Shown in pieces: positions 16,901-27,875 of a stretch of DNA of 64,000 nucleotides (position 1 is its first letter; each line of letters starts with the position of its first letter). The stretch covers positions 6,233,030 to 6,297,029 of the forward strand of contig OZ038324.1 of the NCBI GenBank assembly GCA_964035795.1, read 5' to 3'. The DNA is from Pterobdella sp. o SKG-2022. Taxonomy: Eukaryota; Annelida; Clitellata; Hirudinida; Piscicolidae. Under the pieces are notes generated by a model. It did not search any database, was not told the DNA's origin, and saw only the letters and a list, made by a program, of their open reading frames with translations. The translations under genes and the position numbers were made by a program.

Positions 16901-19900
16901 CGATATTTTTCAATCTAATTTGAGGGTAACTTGACAAATTAAACATATATATATATATAATGTCTTATAAACACTATTCATAAGCAAAAGCATAAAATTG
17001 AACAACTTTCAAACCACATTGAATATGTCTAATTGTAAAAATTAAAATTTGTAACAGCACAATACCATATATGAAAGAAAAAATGCACAATACCAAAAAT
17101 ACTGTAATAATATACAATTGAAGGAAACAAAAAGTATTATTCTGGGATATTATGGCTAATATGGCCGTAGTTCTTGACGCCAGTGTTAAGAATGTGGGTT
17201 TCATCAGCTGATCTAGGCCTATAATAATTAATGTTTCAGAAATTTGTTTATTATTTATTTATTTTTTTAATTATTTTTATTGTTTTCATCATTTTTTTTT
17301 ACCCTGAGCACCCTAGTCTTGTTGGGTGCTCCTCATGTTCCAATCGAGACCGTCCAGTGGTCGAGAAGCTCAGCCGCTCTCGCGGGGTCGGTCCACAGAC
17401 TCTCGGGACCCAGTGTGGTCTTTATTTTGGGGTAGGTGAAGAGGTGAGGAGTGTCGTGAATGTGTGTTTGGCAGAGTGGGCATGAAGGTGAGGGATGAGA
17501 TGAGGGTAAAATTTTGTTGAGGTATGAGAGGATGAAAGGTGGTTTGTTTGATCTGAGTTGGGCGAGAGTGCGGCGAGTGTGGTGGTCTAGGGTGGTTTCT
17601 GATTTATGAATGGGTGAGGGTTGCTTGCTGAGGATTTTGTTGTGAAGGGATGATATGTAGTCGTGTACTGTTTTTGTGTGTATGGTTTTCATGTTGTTTT
17701 TTATTTGTGTGTGAGAGGTGGTCTGGGTGGAGGAGAGTATGTTTAGGGTGTAGTTGATGTTGTTGAATGTGGATTGTTTTTTGTATCTGGGGTGAGCTTC
17801 TTGTGTGGTGAGTGGGTGTAGGGGATGAGTGGGGTGGGAGGCTTTTTATGTGAGTTGTGATGCGTGAAGTTTGAGATGGTTTTGGAGTGGGAGGATTTTG
17901 GTCTCTGAGTGGAGGTGTTGGGTGTTGGTGTCTAGGGTGCAGCCAATGATTGTTCTCAAGACTGCGTTATGGATTTTTTGGAGTTTGTTGAGGGAGGTGG
18001 ATAAGATGATGGGTGACCAGATGGTGTTGGCGTATTCGATGATGAGAAGGAGTAATGTTTTGTATGTGGTGATGAGTGTTTCTTTGCTTTTTCCCCAGCG
18101 TGTTGATGTGAGGAGTTTTAGGAGATTGAGTGTTTTTTTTTGCTTTAGTGGTGGTGTTGTCTGTGTGGGTGGATTATTTTAGTTTGGGGTCAAAAGTTAA
18201 GCCAAGAATGGTAGGGTTGAAGGTAGTGGGGATGGAAATGTTGTTGATGTGGATGTTCAGGGGTTTGTTATATTCTGATGGGTCTGGGGTCATGAGAGTT
18301 GGTGTGGTTTTGGTAGGGTTGATTTGTAGGTTGTTATTGTGAGCCCATGTGTGTATTTCATTGAGGTATGGTAGGAGGTTCTGGGTGGCTGTGTTGATGT
18401 TGGGGTGGGATGATGTTATGGTGATGTCGTCTGCGTAGGTGATGAGGTTGAGTGAGCTGATTTTGGGGAGTGGTATGTCTGACAGATATATGTTGAAGAG
18501 AGTGGGTGATAGGACGCCCCTTTGGAGGACACCTGTTTTGCTTTTTGTGTGTTTTGATGTGTGATTGTTGTATGAGGTGTATTGTCGGCGGCCTTTTAGG
18601 TAGTTGGCCAGGAATTTGATTATTGTTGTAGGAATGTGGGTATTGTGTATTTTGTGGATGAGTTGGTGGATGTTGACCGTGTCGAATGCTTTGGTCATGC
18701 CGAGGGAGGTGAGGATTGTTCTATGGGGGGAGAGTTTTTTTATTGAAACCAGTGAGTATGGTGTTATTGATTTGATGTAGAGCCGTGTTGGGAGGATTAT
18801 AATAGTGGTGATGTGTGGGAGGATGATTTTTTCTAGAGTTTTTGCTATGGGAGAGAGTAGGGCTATTGGTCTGTATTAGGAGGGGAGAGAAGGGTTTTTG
18901 TTGGGTTTGGTGATGGGGATGAGTTTGGAGGTTTTCCATATTTGGGATATAGTGTTTGTGTTGATTGTGATGTTGTAGAGGTTGGTTAGGTGTTTGATGG
19001 CTATTGGTCCTTGGTACTTGAGATGTTTGATGTTGATATTATCTGGTTCTGAGGAGTTGTTATTTTTAGATTTTTTTATAGCGAGGATGGTATCTGATTC
19101 GGTGATTGTTATTGGGGTAGATGTGAATGATTTGGTGAGTTTGTTTGTTATTCTGTGAGTGGGGTTGGAGGAGTGTTTTGTGGTTGATTTTAAATATTTA
19201 TTTAGTGTGTTGGCTTATTTTGTGTCTGTGTGGCTGTTTTGTTTTTGTGAGTGATGGTTGTATTGGTGGGAGTGGTAGGTTTTTTGGGGTTGAGGGCCTT
19301 TACTGTGGACCATAGGATGTGAGATTTTTTTTTGTGGTCCCAGTCGGCTTTCGGGTGCTCTTCCCATTTTTGTTTTTTATGTTGTTGAATGAGGTGGGTG
19401 ATGTGTTGGTTGAGTGTGCGTAGTGAGGGATCTTTGTTATTGAGGGTTCGGGTTTGGTTTCGTTTCGATATGAGTGTAGTGATGCTTTCGGGGAGTGGGG
19501 TGTGGGTGGGTTTTATTATTCCTTTAGGGATGTTTATTCGGTCTGATGTGAGTATGGCGTTTGTGATGAGGTGGTTAGCTGTGTGGGGGTCTTCGTGGAG
19601 AGGGGTGTTTTTGAGGGTGTGTTCTATGTGTTTGGTGAATTGGGGCTAGTTGGCTTTCTTGTAGTTAGTGAAAGTTCTGAGGGGTTTAGTTGTGGGTATT
19701 TTGTATTTGTTTTTGAATGTGATGAGAATGGGAAAATGGTCGGAGTTCAAGGCTTTAAGTGTTTGCCAAGTGAGGTTGGCTGATATTGTGATGTCGGGGG
19801 AGGTAGGTTGTTGATTTGGGTTGAATGGTAGTCAGGTGGGAGTGTTTTGGTTGAGTATGATGTGGTTTGAATTAAGGATGAGTGAGGTTACGAGTTGGCC

Positions 19901-22900
19901 TCTGTGGTCCGTGAAAAGAAAGTGCCATGTTTGCGAGTGGGCGTTAAAGTCACCCGTGATTATGGAATTAGGAAGGCTTGTGAGGTGGATGAAGAGGTTG
20001 GTGATTGAGTTGTCTATGTTGTTGGTGTTGGGTGGGATGTAGACGTTTGAAATGTGTAGATTGGTGTGTTTGAGATGTATTTTTGTTGTGATGAGTTCGA
20101 TCTTGTTTGTGATCAGGTTTGTGGGAGTGGGGATTTGTGAGTAGGTTATGTTGTTGTTGATGTAGGTTAGCAGACCTTCACCTTTTTGGGATGAGGGTCT
20201 ATCTAGTCTAATGGCTGAGAAGTTAGAGATGTTTGGGGTTTTGTGTTTGCTGTTGAGGTTGGATTCTTGTAGTGTGATGATGTGTATTTTTTGTTTGTGT
20301 ATTAGGTGGGTGAGTTCAGTTATTTTCTTGGTGATTGAGTTGATGTTGAGCTGCATTATGTTGATGCTGTTTGATGTTTTTAAAGGGGGAGTTGGTTGGT
20401 TTTGGATGGTTGGTTTGGTTTGTTGATGTGTGTAGAGGGTTTTTGTGTTAGATTGTGTATGTGTGGAGGAGTTTTTGGGGTAGGGATTTGATGTGTGTGA
20501 CATATGAATGAGGGTGAGTAGGATTTGAGTTTGATGTGTGAGCATTTGAGATGAGTCCAGTGAGGGGTGGTATGATTGCATTGGATGGAAGTTTGATATG
20601 AAGTGATTTTATGTGTACATATAGCACAGTACCACATGGGTCCCGGGTTGCTTTCCACATTTCCTGCGAGAAGCAGCTGAGCCCTTTTCCACCAGTCCGG
20701 GTCTTGATGAGGGCAGGCCATGAAAAATATGGCCTAATTTGAGGTCCTCCTCTTGAAGAGAGAGAGGACGGGGGGTTTTGAGGCAGATTTGGTCCTCTTG
20801 AGGACACATCCCGACCACGTGTAGGTCTGACCCTCTCGGGACTTGTTTTCATCATCGTTTTAATTGCCAAAATATACATATTTTTATATAAACGGCAAGA
20901 CCAATAAAACAAACAATACACTGTAATAGTATTTTATGAATATTTAATGAAGTATTTTTTGAGGAAATTTTTGAATAACGTTCAGTTATATTGCTTCATT
21001 AAAATTAATGGGTAAAAAACTTATTTTTTTTAACGTTAAAATCAAGTTTTTAATAATTTTTTATTTTTTTTTAATAAAATCGATTAAAATCAAAAATACT
21101 TAAAAAATATTCAGACATTTAGAAAATACTGAACAAATAGAATATAAATATATTAAATAATAAATAACATTACAGTCATAAATAACATCATCAATAAAAA
21201 AAACTTAATAAAAATAAAAACGAAAAAAATTTAAATAAAAAATAAAAAAAATTCCACATAACAAAGAATATAAACAAATTTAAAAAAATAACCCCCAACA
21301 GCACTCATGGGGAATATGGACCTAAGAAAGAACGTTTCAGGTTCACCTTCAGTCTGGTTCTTTGTCAATGTCTTGTCTATGTCATCTTTGCTAAGATAGG
21401 TCTGGTGATGATGATGATGTTTTAGTTGTGGTGGTGGTAATGGGGATGATGACGATGTTTGTACTGATGGTGATGGTGGTTTTTGGGGGTGATGATAATG
21501 AATTTTTGGTGATGCTGGTGGTTAAAATTGTGATGATAATGGCTGTTGTGCAAGTTTACCATTACACAATCATGTAAATGAAGCCAAAATAGCTTTAACG
21601 ATACAAAGGGTAAATCATTTTTAACCTCCGTCCGTATCAGTATGGGAGAGCTTCAGGTATTTTGGCGGAGTCCAACAATCAAGAAGGGTACTTTAGTATA
21701 TTTTGGTATGAGAGTTATGAGGGTTGAATCTCGATACCACTATGAAAGTTGAGGTTAATGATGCAGTAATACCGGTCAAAATACAATAATAATAATAATA
21801 ATATAACAATACGAATAAAAACAACCAATAATAATTTTCATTATTATAGAAATAATAATAATAATAATAATAAATATAGTAAAGGACGATGACGATTGAG
21901 ATAAGGGCAATTATAGTCATAAGACCAGGAGTGAGATAAATTTAATTGATAAATTCAAAGTTAATCTATATTGTAGTATTATTTTTAAAATATTTTTAAA
22001 ATATTTGGAGTATAATTTTATTTTATATTATTTATATAATGTTATATATTTATGCATCAATATATAATTATAATTTATATTATTATAATCCTTTCGTAGA
22101 AATCATAATAATATTCGTAATGATTAAGGTATATGAATTTCCTTTATAGATTTTTTATAAAAATATAAGTTATTTTTTGAAATAGAAATTGTAGTTGTTT
22201 CGAATAAAAATTATTTTTAGTTAATAATACCACTAATCCAAGCAGAAGTTACTAACAATAAAATTTTTATAAATATATAAATATAACGTTGATTAAAAGT
22301 ATAGTAAATGATGAAATAATAATCGTTTAATAATATCATAATAAAAAAATAAATTATAAAAACCAGAAGATAGAAGGAAAAAAATAAAAGAATGTGGCCT
22401 GTGGTGGTGATGGTCACACTGTGTTGTGTTGGCAATGATGTCATAACTCAGTTAGACCACACTACTAAAGCTGCCTTCCAACATCCAGATTTTACCATGA
22501 TTAATATGATGACGTAATATTGGTGTTAATATTAAAGCTAATTAATGGAAATAAATGAAGATGTGATGGCCCATCCCTAGTCCCTTGAAGACGCTGTGTT
22601 GTATGTTGAGTTATGCTATAACTCAGCCTGTTCATGGGGCTGGTGGTGGTGTGGAAAGGGATGAAGGTGAGATAGAGGATGGGTGGTGATGGTGGTTCGG
22701 TTCAGTAATGATATGGTGAAGGAGGGGGGATAGGGTGATATGAATGTGAGTGGGAAAAATTGACCTTATAAAAATTTCAAAACATTACTTTAACACACTT
22801 AATAACAGTACTACAACTTCTTAACATTACTATAAAACCCTACTAACACCCTTCAACAGCCTCTTTGTTGACATCATCGCCCATCGATGCAGCACCTACC

Positions 22901-25308
22901 AAGTACTACATGGGCATGGCGTTCTCTTACGTGGGAGCTATGGCTGCTGGTAGTGATGCACTCAAATACGTGTCCTATCCCACACAGGTTTTGCAAGTGG
23001 ATGTGATGGAGTGGTTTGAAAATTCGTGTTATTTTAGTTCTATTTAGGGGTTTGATAAGTTTATACATAGGTACGTGTACACACATTCACAGACACACAC
23101 ACATACACACGCAGGCACTGGGCAAATCAGCAAAACCAATACCAATGATGATCCTGGGAGTGTTGATGGCGAAGAAGAGGTACACATTGAAAAAGTATTT
23201 GTTCGTCTTCATGATCGTTATTGGAGTGGCGCTCTTCATGTACAAACCACCGCAACAGCATCAACAGAAAAAGTCATATCTCTGGTATGGAGAGCTTTTA
23301 TTGGTTAGTTTTTTTGGTGGTATTAATAGTATCATTAGTAACAGAAGCGTTAGTATTAAGTGTTAAGTCATTTTGGAGTCACAATAAGAGCGAAATAGAA
23401 AAAAATTAATATGTTGCTTTTTTTTAATGCTATTTATCTCAGCTACTGAGGTGTGTACATCAGTATAATCTAATATTGGAAATTAATGATTATACTAACA
23501 ACAATAATGATAGTATTTTTACAACGATATGATAATATTTATCATTATTATGAGTAATAACTCCCATTTCAGTTGCTGTCTCTCTTCCTCGATGGCTTCA
23601 CTGGAGGAACACAGGTGGTTGTTGTTTTTCTTATAAATTATCTTTATTCCTATTTTTATATTCATAATAATGGAAAAAATACTATTATAAGATTTTTATA
23701 TCTTGATAATAATAGTAATATTAATATTTTTATCATTTTTTTTATTCCAAAATTGATAGTGATTTTTATCAATATATTTATTATCATTGGAGGAACGCTT
23801 GAGAGGCAAATACGTCACAAACGCATACAGCATGATGTTCAGAAACAATACATGGGCTGTGCTGTATCTGTTGATAGGTGTGTATGTGTGTATTTGACCA
23901 AAACCACAACAACAGCAACCACCAAATACCATTGAAACAACAAGCGTTAAATCATTTTTAACCACACCACTACATCACCGACCGGGCGTGTACTTCAACA
24001 CGAGTGTCGAAGGGGTTCTCAACTACGTCAGCTTCCAAACGCAAAGCATTTCGAAAATCCATCTATCATTTTTTCACTGCTCACCAAAAGTCACAAACAA
24101 CTTGAAGCTACAAGTTTCTCGGTACTCCCTTCAAGGAGTGTCGAAAGAGACTTTGGAAGTTGGCGCTCAATAAAAACAACCCCACTAGCAATGACCAATC
24201 ATCACACTACATTGCTACCAATCATTACAACAACCACTACCACACCGCCACCACACCACTACCGCCACAACACCACCATTTCACTACTATCTACACAGCA
24301 AGCATAGGAACAGGGGAGTTATGGGCTTTCTTGTCATTTACGCAGAGGTACCCCAGTGTTATTTGGCAGTTGATTTGCTTGTCTCTGAGTGGGTGTATTG
24401 GACAGGTTGGTCCAGTGGTAGTTAATGGTGATAATGTATTTTTGTGTAGTTAGATGAACGGGTGGGTAACTAGATAGATAGATTATTATTGTATGTATTT
24501 GTATAGCGCACTTTTAGTAGTAATGTGTTCAGGTCTAAGGAGTTTAAATAATCTTGATGAGAAGTAGATGAGTTTTTAGATAGATGAATATGTACCTTAT
24601 AACCGATATCAAAGTATTTATGTGGAAAAAATAATTAAAATAAAAATAATACTGTAAGAAAAAAACAGTAATAATAATAATAATACAAATAATAAAATAA
24701 CAATGGCAGAACTTCATCTACATCACTGTGACAAGACTGGGTCCTTTGACTTGCAGGTAGTGCCATATGCATTATTGGGCTTCAGTTGTTTTTTTATATG
24801 CTTATTGTATTTTATTGTTGTTATACCGTAGTCGATACAAACCTTTTCATAGTTGTATCGAAATGTTGTTTTTATATTGATCATCTTTACTATTTCTTTT
24901 GTTTCCCTGAATTCACTTAGGCGTTGAAATTATTGAAGATTTTAGTTAGCATTAAAGTTTATAGAGCTATTGAAGCTTTTATATATAGTTTTTATTTTCT
25001 ACTAAGATAAATAAGGAATATTATATAATTTATTATTCATAATTAAATATTATATTAAATTACTTGATATTCTTTTCACATTACATGAAATTTTTGCTGT
25101 GTTATCGGATAATATTAAACCCATGATCAACCTTACTCCCTGATTACCCCACAACAGCATCATCACCACCACCCGCAAGTTCTTCACCATCATCTGCAGT
25201 GTAATCATCTTCGGACACTCCCTCACCATTGTTCAATGCTTCGCCACCCTTCTCGTTTTTACGGGCCTCACCCTCGATGCCATCCAAGGCAAGAGCGCCC
25301 CAAAATGA
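10974..25308 (+). CDS. SLC35B1: SLC35B1-like nucleotide(-sugar) transporter, nine exons
   Basis: Multi-pass ER membrane transporter. The human orthologue is reported as an ER ATP/ADP exchanger and was first described as related to UDP-galactose transporters. Exons: 10974-11131, 21302-21399, 22860-22987, 23115-23303, 23573-23614, 23793-23877, 24299-24405, 24710-24756, 25158-25308. Every junction is GT-AG with matching phase. The sum is 1005 nt, giving 334 residues (human protein about 322). Family hallmarks in order: [17 protein letters not shown] in exon 1, the EYGP and CQC segment in exon 2, the [16 protein letters not shown] junction, [10 protein letters not shown]... (here [11 protein letters not shown]), [50 protein letters not shown], and [10 protein letters not shown] near the end. 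The tail ends KSAPK and lacks a classical KKXX ER-retrieval signal. Intron 1 is 10.2 kb and carries two antisense LINEs. A probable poly-A signal lies at 25623-25628. Confidence 0.93.
11830..14620 (-). mobile_element. L2/CR1-like non-LTR retrotransposon, 5'-truncated
   Basis: The element lies in intron 1 of the SLC35B1-like gene, opposite to the gene's direction. It carries an APE-type endonuclease, a reverse transcriptase and the C-terminal domain typical of CR1/L2-type elements. It begins almost at the endonuclease start, so ORF1 and the 5' UTR are missing. The 3' end follows the terminal LWNGLP motif and runs into a T9 stretch near 11830 on the coding strand. I could not define a target-site duplication. 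Frames shift several times (see the pseudogene entry), so the copy is dead but not very old. Confidence 0.88.
11864..14615 (-). pseudogene. LINE endonuclease-reverse transcriptase, frameshifted
   Basis: Read on the minus strand, four overlapping open segments make one polyprotein: 14615-13770 (endonuclease), 13846-13061, 13131-12493 (reverse transcriptase core) and 12496-11864 (C-terminal domain). Endonuclease motifs visible are [15 protein letters not shown] and SFSDHK. The usual GDFN motif reads GGFNFH here, so a catalytic Asp is lost. RT motifs are [37 protein letters not shown] and YADDTQLY, the last intact. The C-terminal region has [32 protein letters not shown] and GPSLWNGLP, matching L2/CR1-type elements. 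At least three frameshifts separate the segments, plus one more just before the end. Confidence 0.88.
14640..17279. other. Intronic AT-rich sequence between the two LINEs
   Basis: This is part of intron 1 of the SLC35B1-like gene. There is no exon or recognised element apart from the 20-bp tandem array at 16570-16749. TATA-rich dinucleotide stretches occur at 15300-15400 and 15840-16030. Confidence 0.6.
16570..16749. repeat. 20-bp tandem repeat, nine decaying units
   Basis: Units of 20 bp resembling CGGGTATAAGTAGGAATACT start every 20 bases from 16570. Three central units are identical. Units at the left edge and from the fifth onward diverge step by step while keeping the period. The array lies in intron 1 of the SLC35B1-like gene. 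Confidence 0.9.
17280..17292. repeat. Target-site duplication, left copy
   Basis: TTGTTTTCATCAT, identical to 20843-20855. It directly abuts the short poly-A tail of the minus-strand LINE (T run 17293-17300 on the + strand). Confidence 0.9.
17333..20721 (-). pseudogene. LINE polyprotein (2A, PHD-like, endonuclease, RT), frameshifted
   Basis: The frame opening at 20721 reads [15 protein letters not shown] then [13 protein letters not shown], a 2A-like motif with Asn where the canonical Asp should be. Next come WYCAIC and HWTHLKC, cysteine/histidine pairs like the PHD fingers of some LINEs. The frame at 20581-19832 gives an endonuclease ([39 protein letters not shown] with catalytic GDFNAH intact). 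Segments at 18939-18721 and 18698-18174 give RT ([42 protein letters not shown]). Segment 17692-17333 gives the tail ([48 protein letters not shown]). The knuckle's last Cys appears replaced by Tyr. At least four frame changes show decay. Confidence 0.88.
20649..20675 (-). other. 2A-like ribosome-skipping motif in the LINE polyprotein
   Basis: The coding-strand codons give [10 protein letters not shown], about 28 residues after the initiator Met. The family consensus is D(V/I)ExNPGP, in which the ribosome fails to join the final Gly-Pro bond. Here the Asp codon is AAT (Asn), one transition from GAT, so activity in this copy is doubtful while the progenitor probably had the canonical form. Confidence 0.8.
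20722..20842 (-). promoter_or_regulatory. 5' leader of the 2A-bearing LINE
   Basis: 121 bases between the target-site duplication and the initiator Met. The segment is markedly GC-richer than the flanking intron and contains the near-palindrome CCTCAAGAGG. By position it should carry the element's internal promoter. That role is inferred, not shown. Confidence 0.5.
20843..20855. repeat. Target-site duplication, right copy
   Basis: TTGTTTTCATCAT, identical to 17280-17292. It marks the 5' boundary of the LINE. Confidence 0.9.
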
Positions 25309-26726
25309 TCGTCGAGGCAGGTGGATGATGCGTCTCGGGGTTATTTCATGAGTGGTGACATGTTCAATGGTTGTTTTTAAGGATTAATGATGCGTCTCGA
25401 TTAGTGGTTCATTGCCATGATGGTTTGATCTGCCTGTTTCAATGTTGTTTTGGTGGTAGGTTTAATGAGAACATCTAGTGAGCGTTACATGAAGTTATAT
25501 ATCAATTTATTAGTGATATATTCTCGTTTCCATCGTTTTATTGCAGTTTTAGTGGCTGTTGTTTATCAATGTAATTTTGAGATTTAGATTTAATTGTAAT
25601 TATAATACCCATTTGCTTTTGAAATAAAGCCATTCATCATGAAATATACCTCTACTCTTATTTAATATACTACTATGTCATTTTTAATCATAATATAGTC
25701 AATGATGTAAAATTAAAACAAAACACCATACACGGTCTAATGCATGATATACTGTAATCATATATAACTTAGAATCTTCAAGTGTTTATTTTTCATTAAA
25801 TTCTTTTTAAAAATTCTAAACGATTTTGAATGGCTGCGCCAAAATGATGATAAATTGTGTCATATATAGTTTCATTTATTGTATGAGAGAATCAAATAAA
25901 TGTTATAATAGAAACTATGTAAAAATATTTACATGAGTATCAATGGTTGATGAAGGGCAGTCCATGTATTTGTGGTGTCTCTCTTCACAATATCGCTTTA
26001 CTTATTACCATTTTAATTTTTTTTTTAATTATTAGTTCTTGGCGTAACCTTATTAATTATTTCTGTTATATTGAAGGTTGAATGATTACAATCAAACACG
26101 GATAAAGATTATATTTAATTTTTCAAGTATTTTATTTGACTTCACTTTAACCTTGTTGGTTTGAGAACATAAGACACTAACCAATGATAATGATGAAAAA
26201 AATCAATATTATTATTACTATTATAAATTTATTTAGGTAATTTAACGATCATAATCCGAGAGTTATTCACGATAAAATGTCCATGGTTCTCCGTTGTTAA
26301 CTTGTATGTCCAACATGTCTATCTTCCAACTGGGTGTGTTTGGAGGTGTGTGTAGACGTGTTTTTTGGTTGTGTATTGTGTGAGTGGATGTTTTTTATTG
26401 GTTGGTGTAAAGATGTGTTTTTTGGTTGGGTGTGTGTGGTTTTGTAGAAATTATAGTTTAGCATTTTGCTTGTTTGAATAAAATCTTCAAGTTTGACAGA
26501 AACTTTTGAAAAAAATAAAAGTAACAAAATGAAATAAGCATGTGAATAGTTTGCAGAATTGATATTTTGTAAATAAATCCTATTTATCATATTTCAGTCA
26601 AGCAAGATATAAATAAAGTAAAAAACAACTCAAAGATGATAAACAAACTCAAAAATGAATGCAAAAAAAATCGCTCGAAATGGAAAAATTAATGAATAAA
26701 AAAAATTACAAGTAAATGAAAAAATC

Positions 26727-27352
26727 TCAAATAAAAACAAACTTGTGATTAAGATGAGATCTAGATGCTCGCACAAACAATGTTCCTCTACTCTTCTTAC
26801 CTTGTAGTGGGATTTTCAACTGTGTGTGAATGATATTGTTGTTATTATAATTGTGTTTATTGAAAACTCAAAAAATGAAAATGATAAAGCTTGGTTTTAG
26901 TGTAGCCATAACAATAATAATTCCCAGTTGGATATTGACAAGACAAGCAACTGAAGTGCATAAATATCCCCAAAAATGATAGAACCAACTTGTGCCTTGT
27001 AGCCATCAGATGATGAAAAGTTATCATAGAGGTTGATGTTGTTTAACTTGATTGGAGGTCCCAAGTGATCTACAACTGGTGTGTATTTTTTGAGAATTTC
27101 CAAAGATCTTTTGTAATAATCCTCATTTCTAAATCTCTCTGTGAATAAGGAAAGTGTTGGAAAAAAGTGTTATGGATCAACAAAACTAGTAAAAATGTAT
27201 TTGAAATAAAATTGAATTAAATTTTATAAATTAACAGTTATTCATTTTTACATACTTTGATAGACATAATCTGTATAGTTGATGGCACCAGTTGCTGTCA
27301 CAGCGATAGCTAATGCCATTCCTCCAAGCTGTTTTAAAGACGGAAGGCGCAT
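26727..27352 (-). CDS. COA1: COA1/TIM21-like mitochondrial assembly factor, three exons
   Basis: Small inner-membrane protein of the cytochrome c oxidase assembly factor 1 family. Exons on the minus strand: 27352-27256, 27138-26990, 26819-26727, all GT-AG with matching phase. Exon 1 gives a basic N-terminus (MRLPSLKQ) and a single hydrophobic segment (GGMALAIAVTATGAINY) suited to mitochondrial import and one membrane pass. Exon 2 has the family core LGPPIKLNNINLYD. Exon 3 reads LKIPLQGKKSRGTLFVRASR, matching the family pattern LKIPVxGxKxxGxLYVxSSR. The model stops at TGA 26729-26727 after 112 residues, shorter than typical members (about 146). A further 3' exon at about 26511-26440 encoding SVKLEDFIQ resembles the missing family tail, but no clean donor joins it. 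The start faces PRMT7, 523 bp away. Confidence 0.8.
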
Positions 27353-27875
27353 TTTTTGTTTCAGCTATTCTAAGAATTAAAAAATATGAATTTTGTTAGT
27401 ATGAAAGTAAAATATGAAGTTTATGTGTCATTACACCAGATGTCTGAGAAGCTACATTTTAACTTATTGAGTAACTTTTTTAACAGCTTAAAAGTGATTA
27501 AGAGTTCCTAAAACCTTTGAAAATTTTAAAACTATTAAAATTATATTTTTGTGAAAGAAATATTAAAATAATTTTCCCAACAATTTGGGTATATTAAATC
27601 TTTAAATATGAAAAAATACAATTTATTATAATAAAATTTTTTTTAAATATTCAAAATTATTTATTTTAGTTTTAACTAAAATATAATAATTTAAATAATT
27701 TTAATGGCTATTATTTATTACTTGTTTCCCATTTATTACACTAAGTTAACTAAAATCTCATAATATAGTTGTTAACATTCATTTCTAATCGCACCTCATA
27801 ATTCAAAACCATTTTCAAAGTCAACTTAGTTGGAAGTTATATTCAAAATCTTGTGTTTTAAATTTTACATAAAAA
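27353..27875. promoter_or_regulatory. Divergent intergenic region between COA1 and PRMT7
   Basis: 523 bp separate the two start codons, leaving room for one shared or two short promoters and both 5' UTRs. The sequence is AT-rich, with no core element I can name with confidence. Confidence 0.5.

Larger units (their letters stand above)
17293..20842 (-). mobile_element. Near-complete non-LTR retrotransposon with a 2A-like motif
   Basis: A 3.55-kb element flanked by a perfect 13-bp duplication (17280-17292 and 20843-20855), with an eight-base A tail at its 3' end. It is antisense within intron 1 of the SLC35B1-like gene. Coding-strand order: 5' leader (20842-20722), Met at 20721, a short leader peptide, a 2A-like motif, a zinc-finger/PHD-like segment, APE endonuclease, reverse transcriptase with YADD, and a C-terminal CPLC..H.H zinc knuckle region, then the 3' UTR. 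Size and single-polyprotein design resemble compact jockey/I/RTE-like elements; I cannot fix the clade. Frames change several times, so this copy is inactive. Its coding strand is strongly A+C-rich and G-poor, unlike the surroundings. Confidence 0.9.

Noticed and set aside
17231..20426. Plus-strand Gly/Val/Trp-rich frames
   Set aside because: Reverse-strand shadows of the A/C-rich LINE coding sequence.
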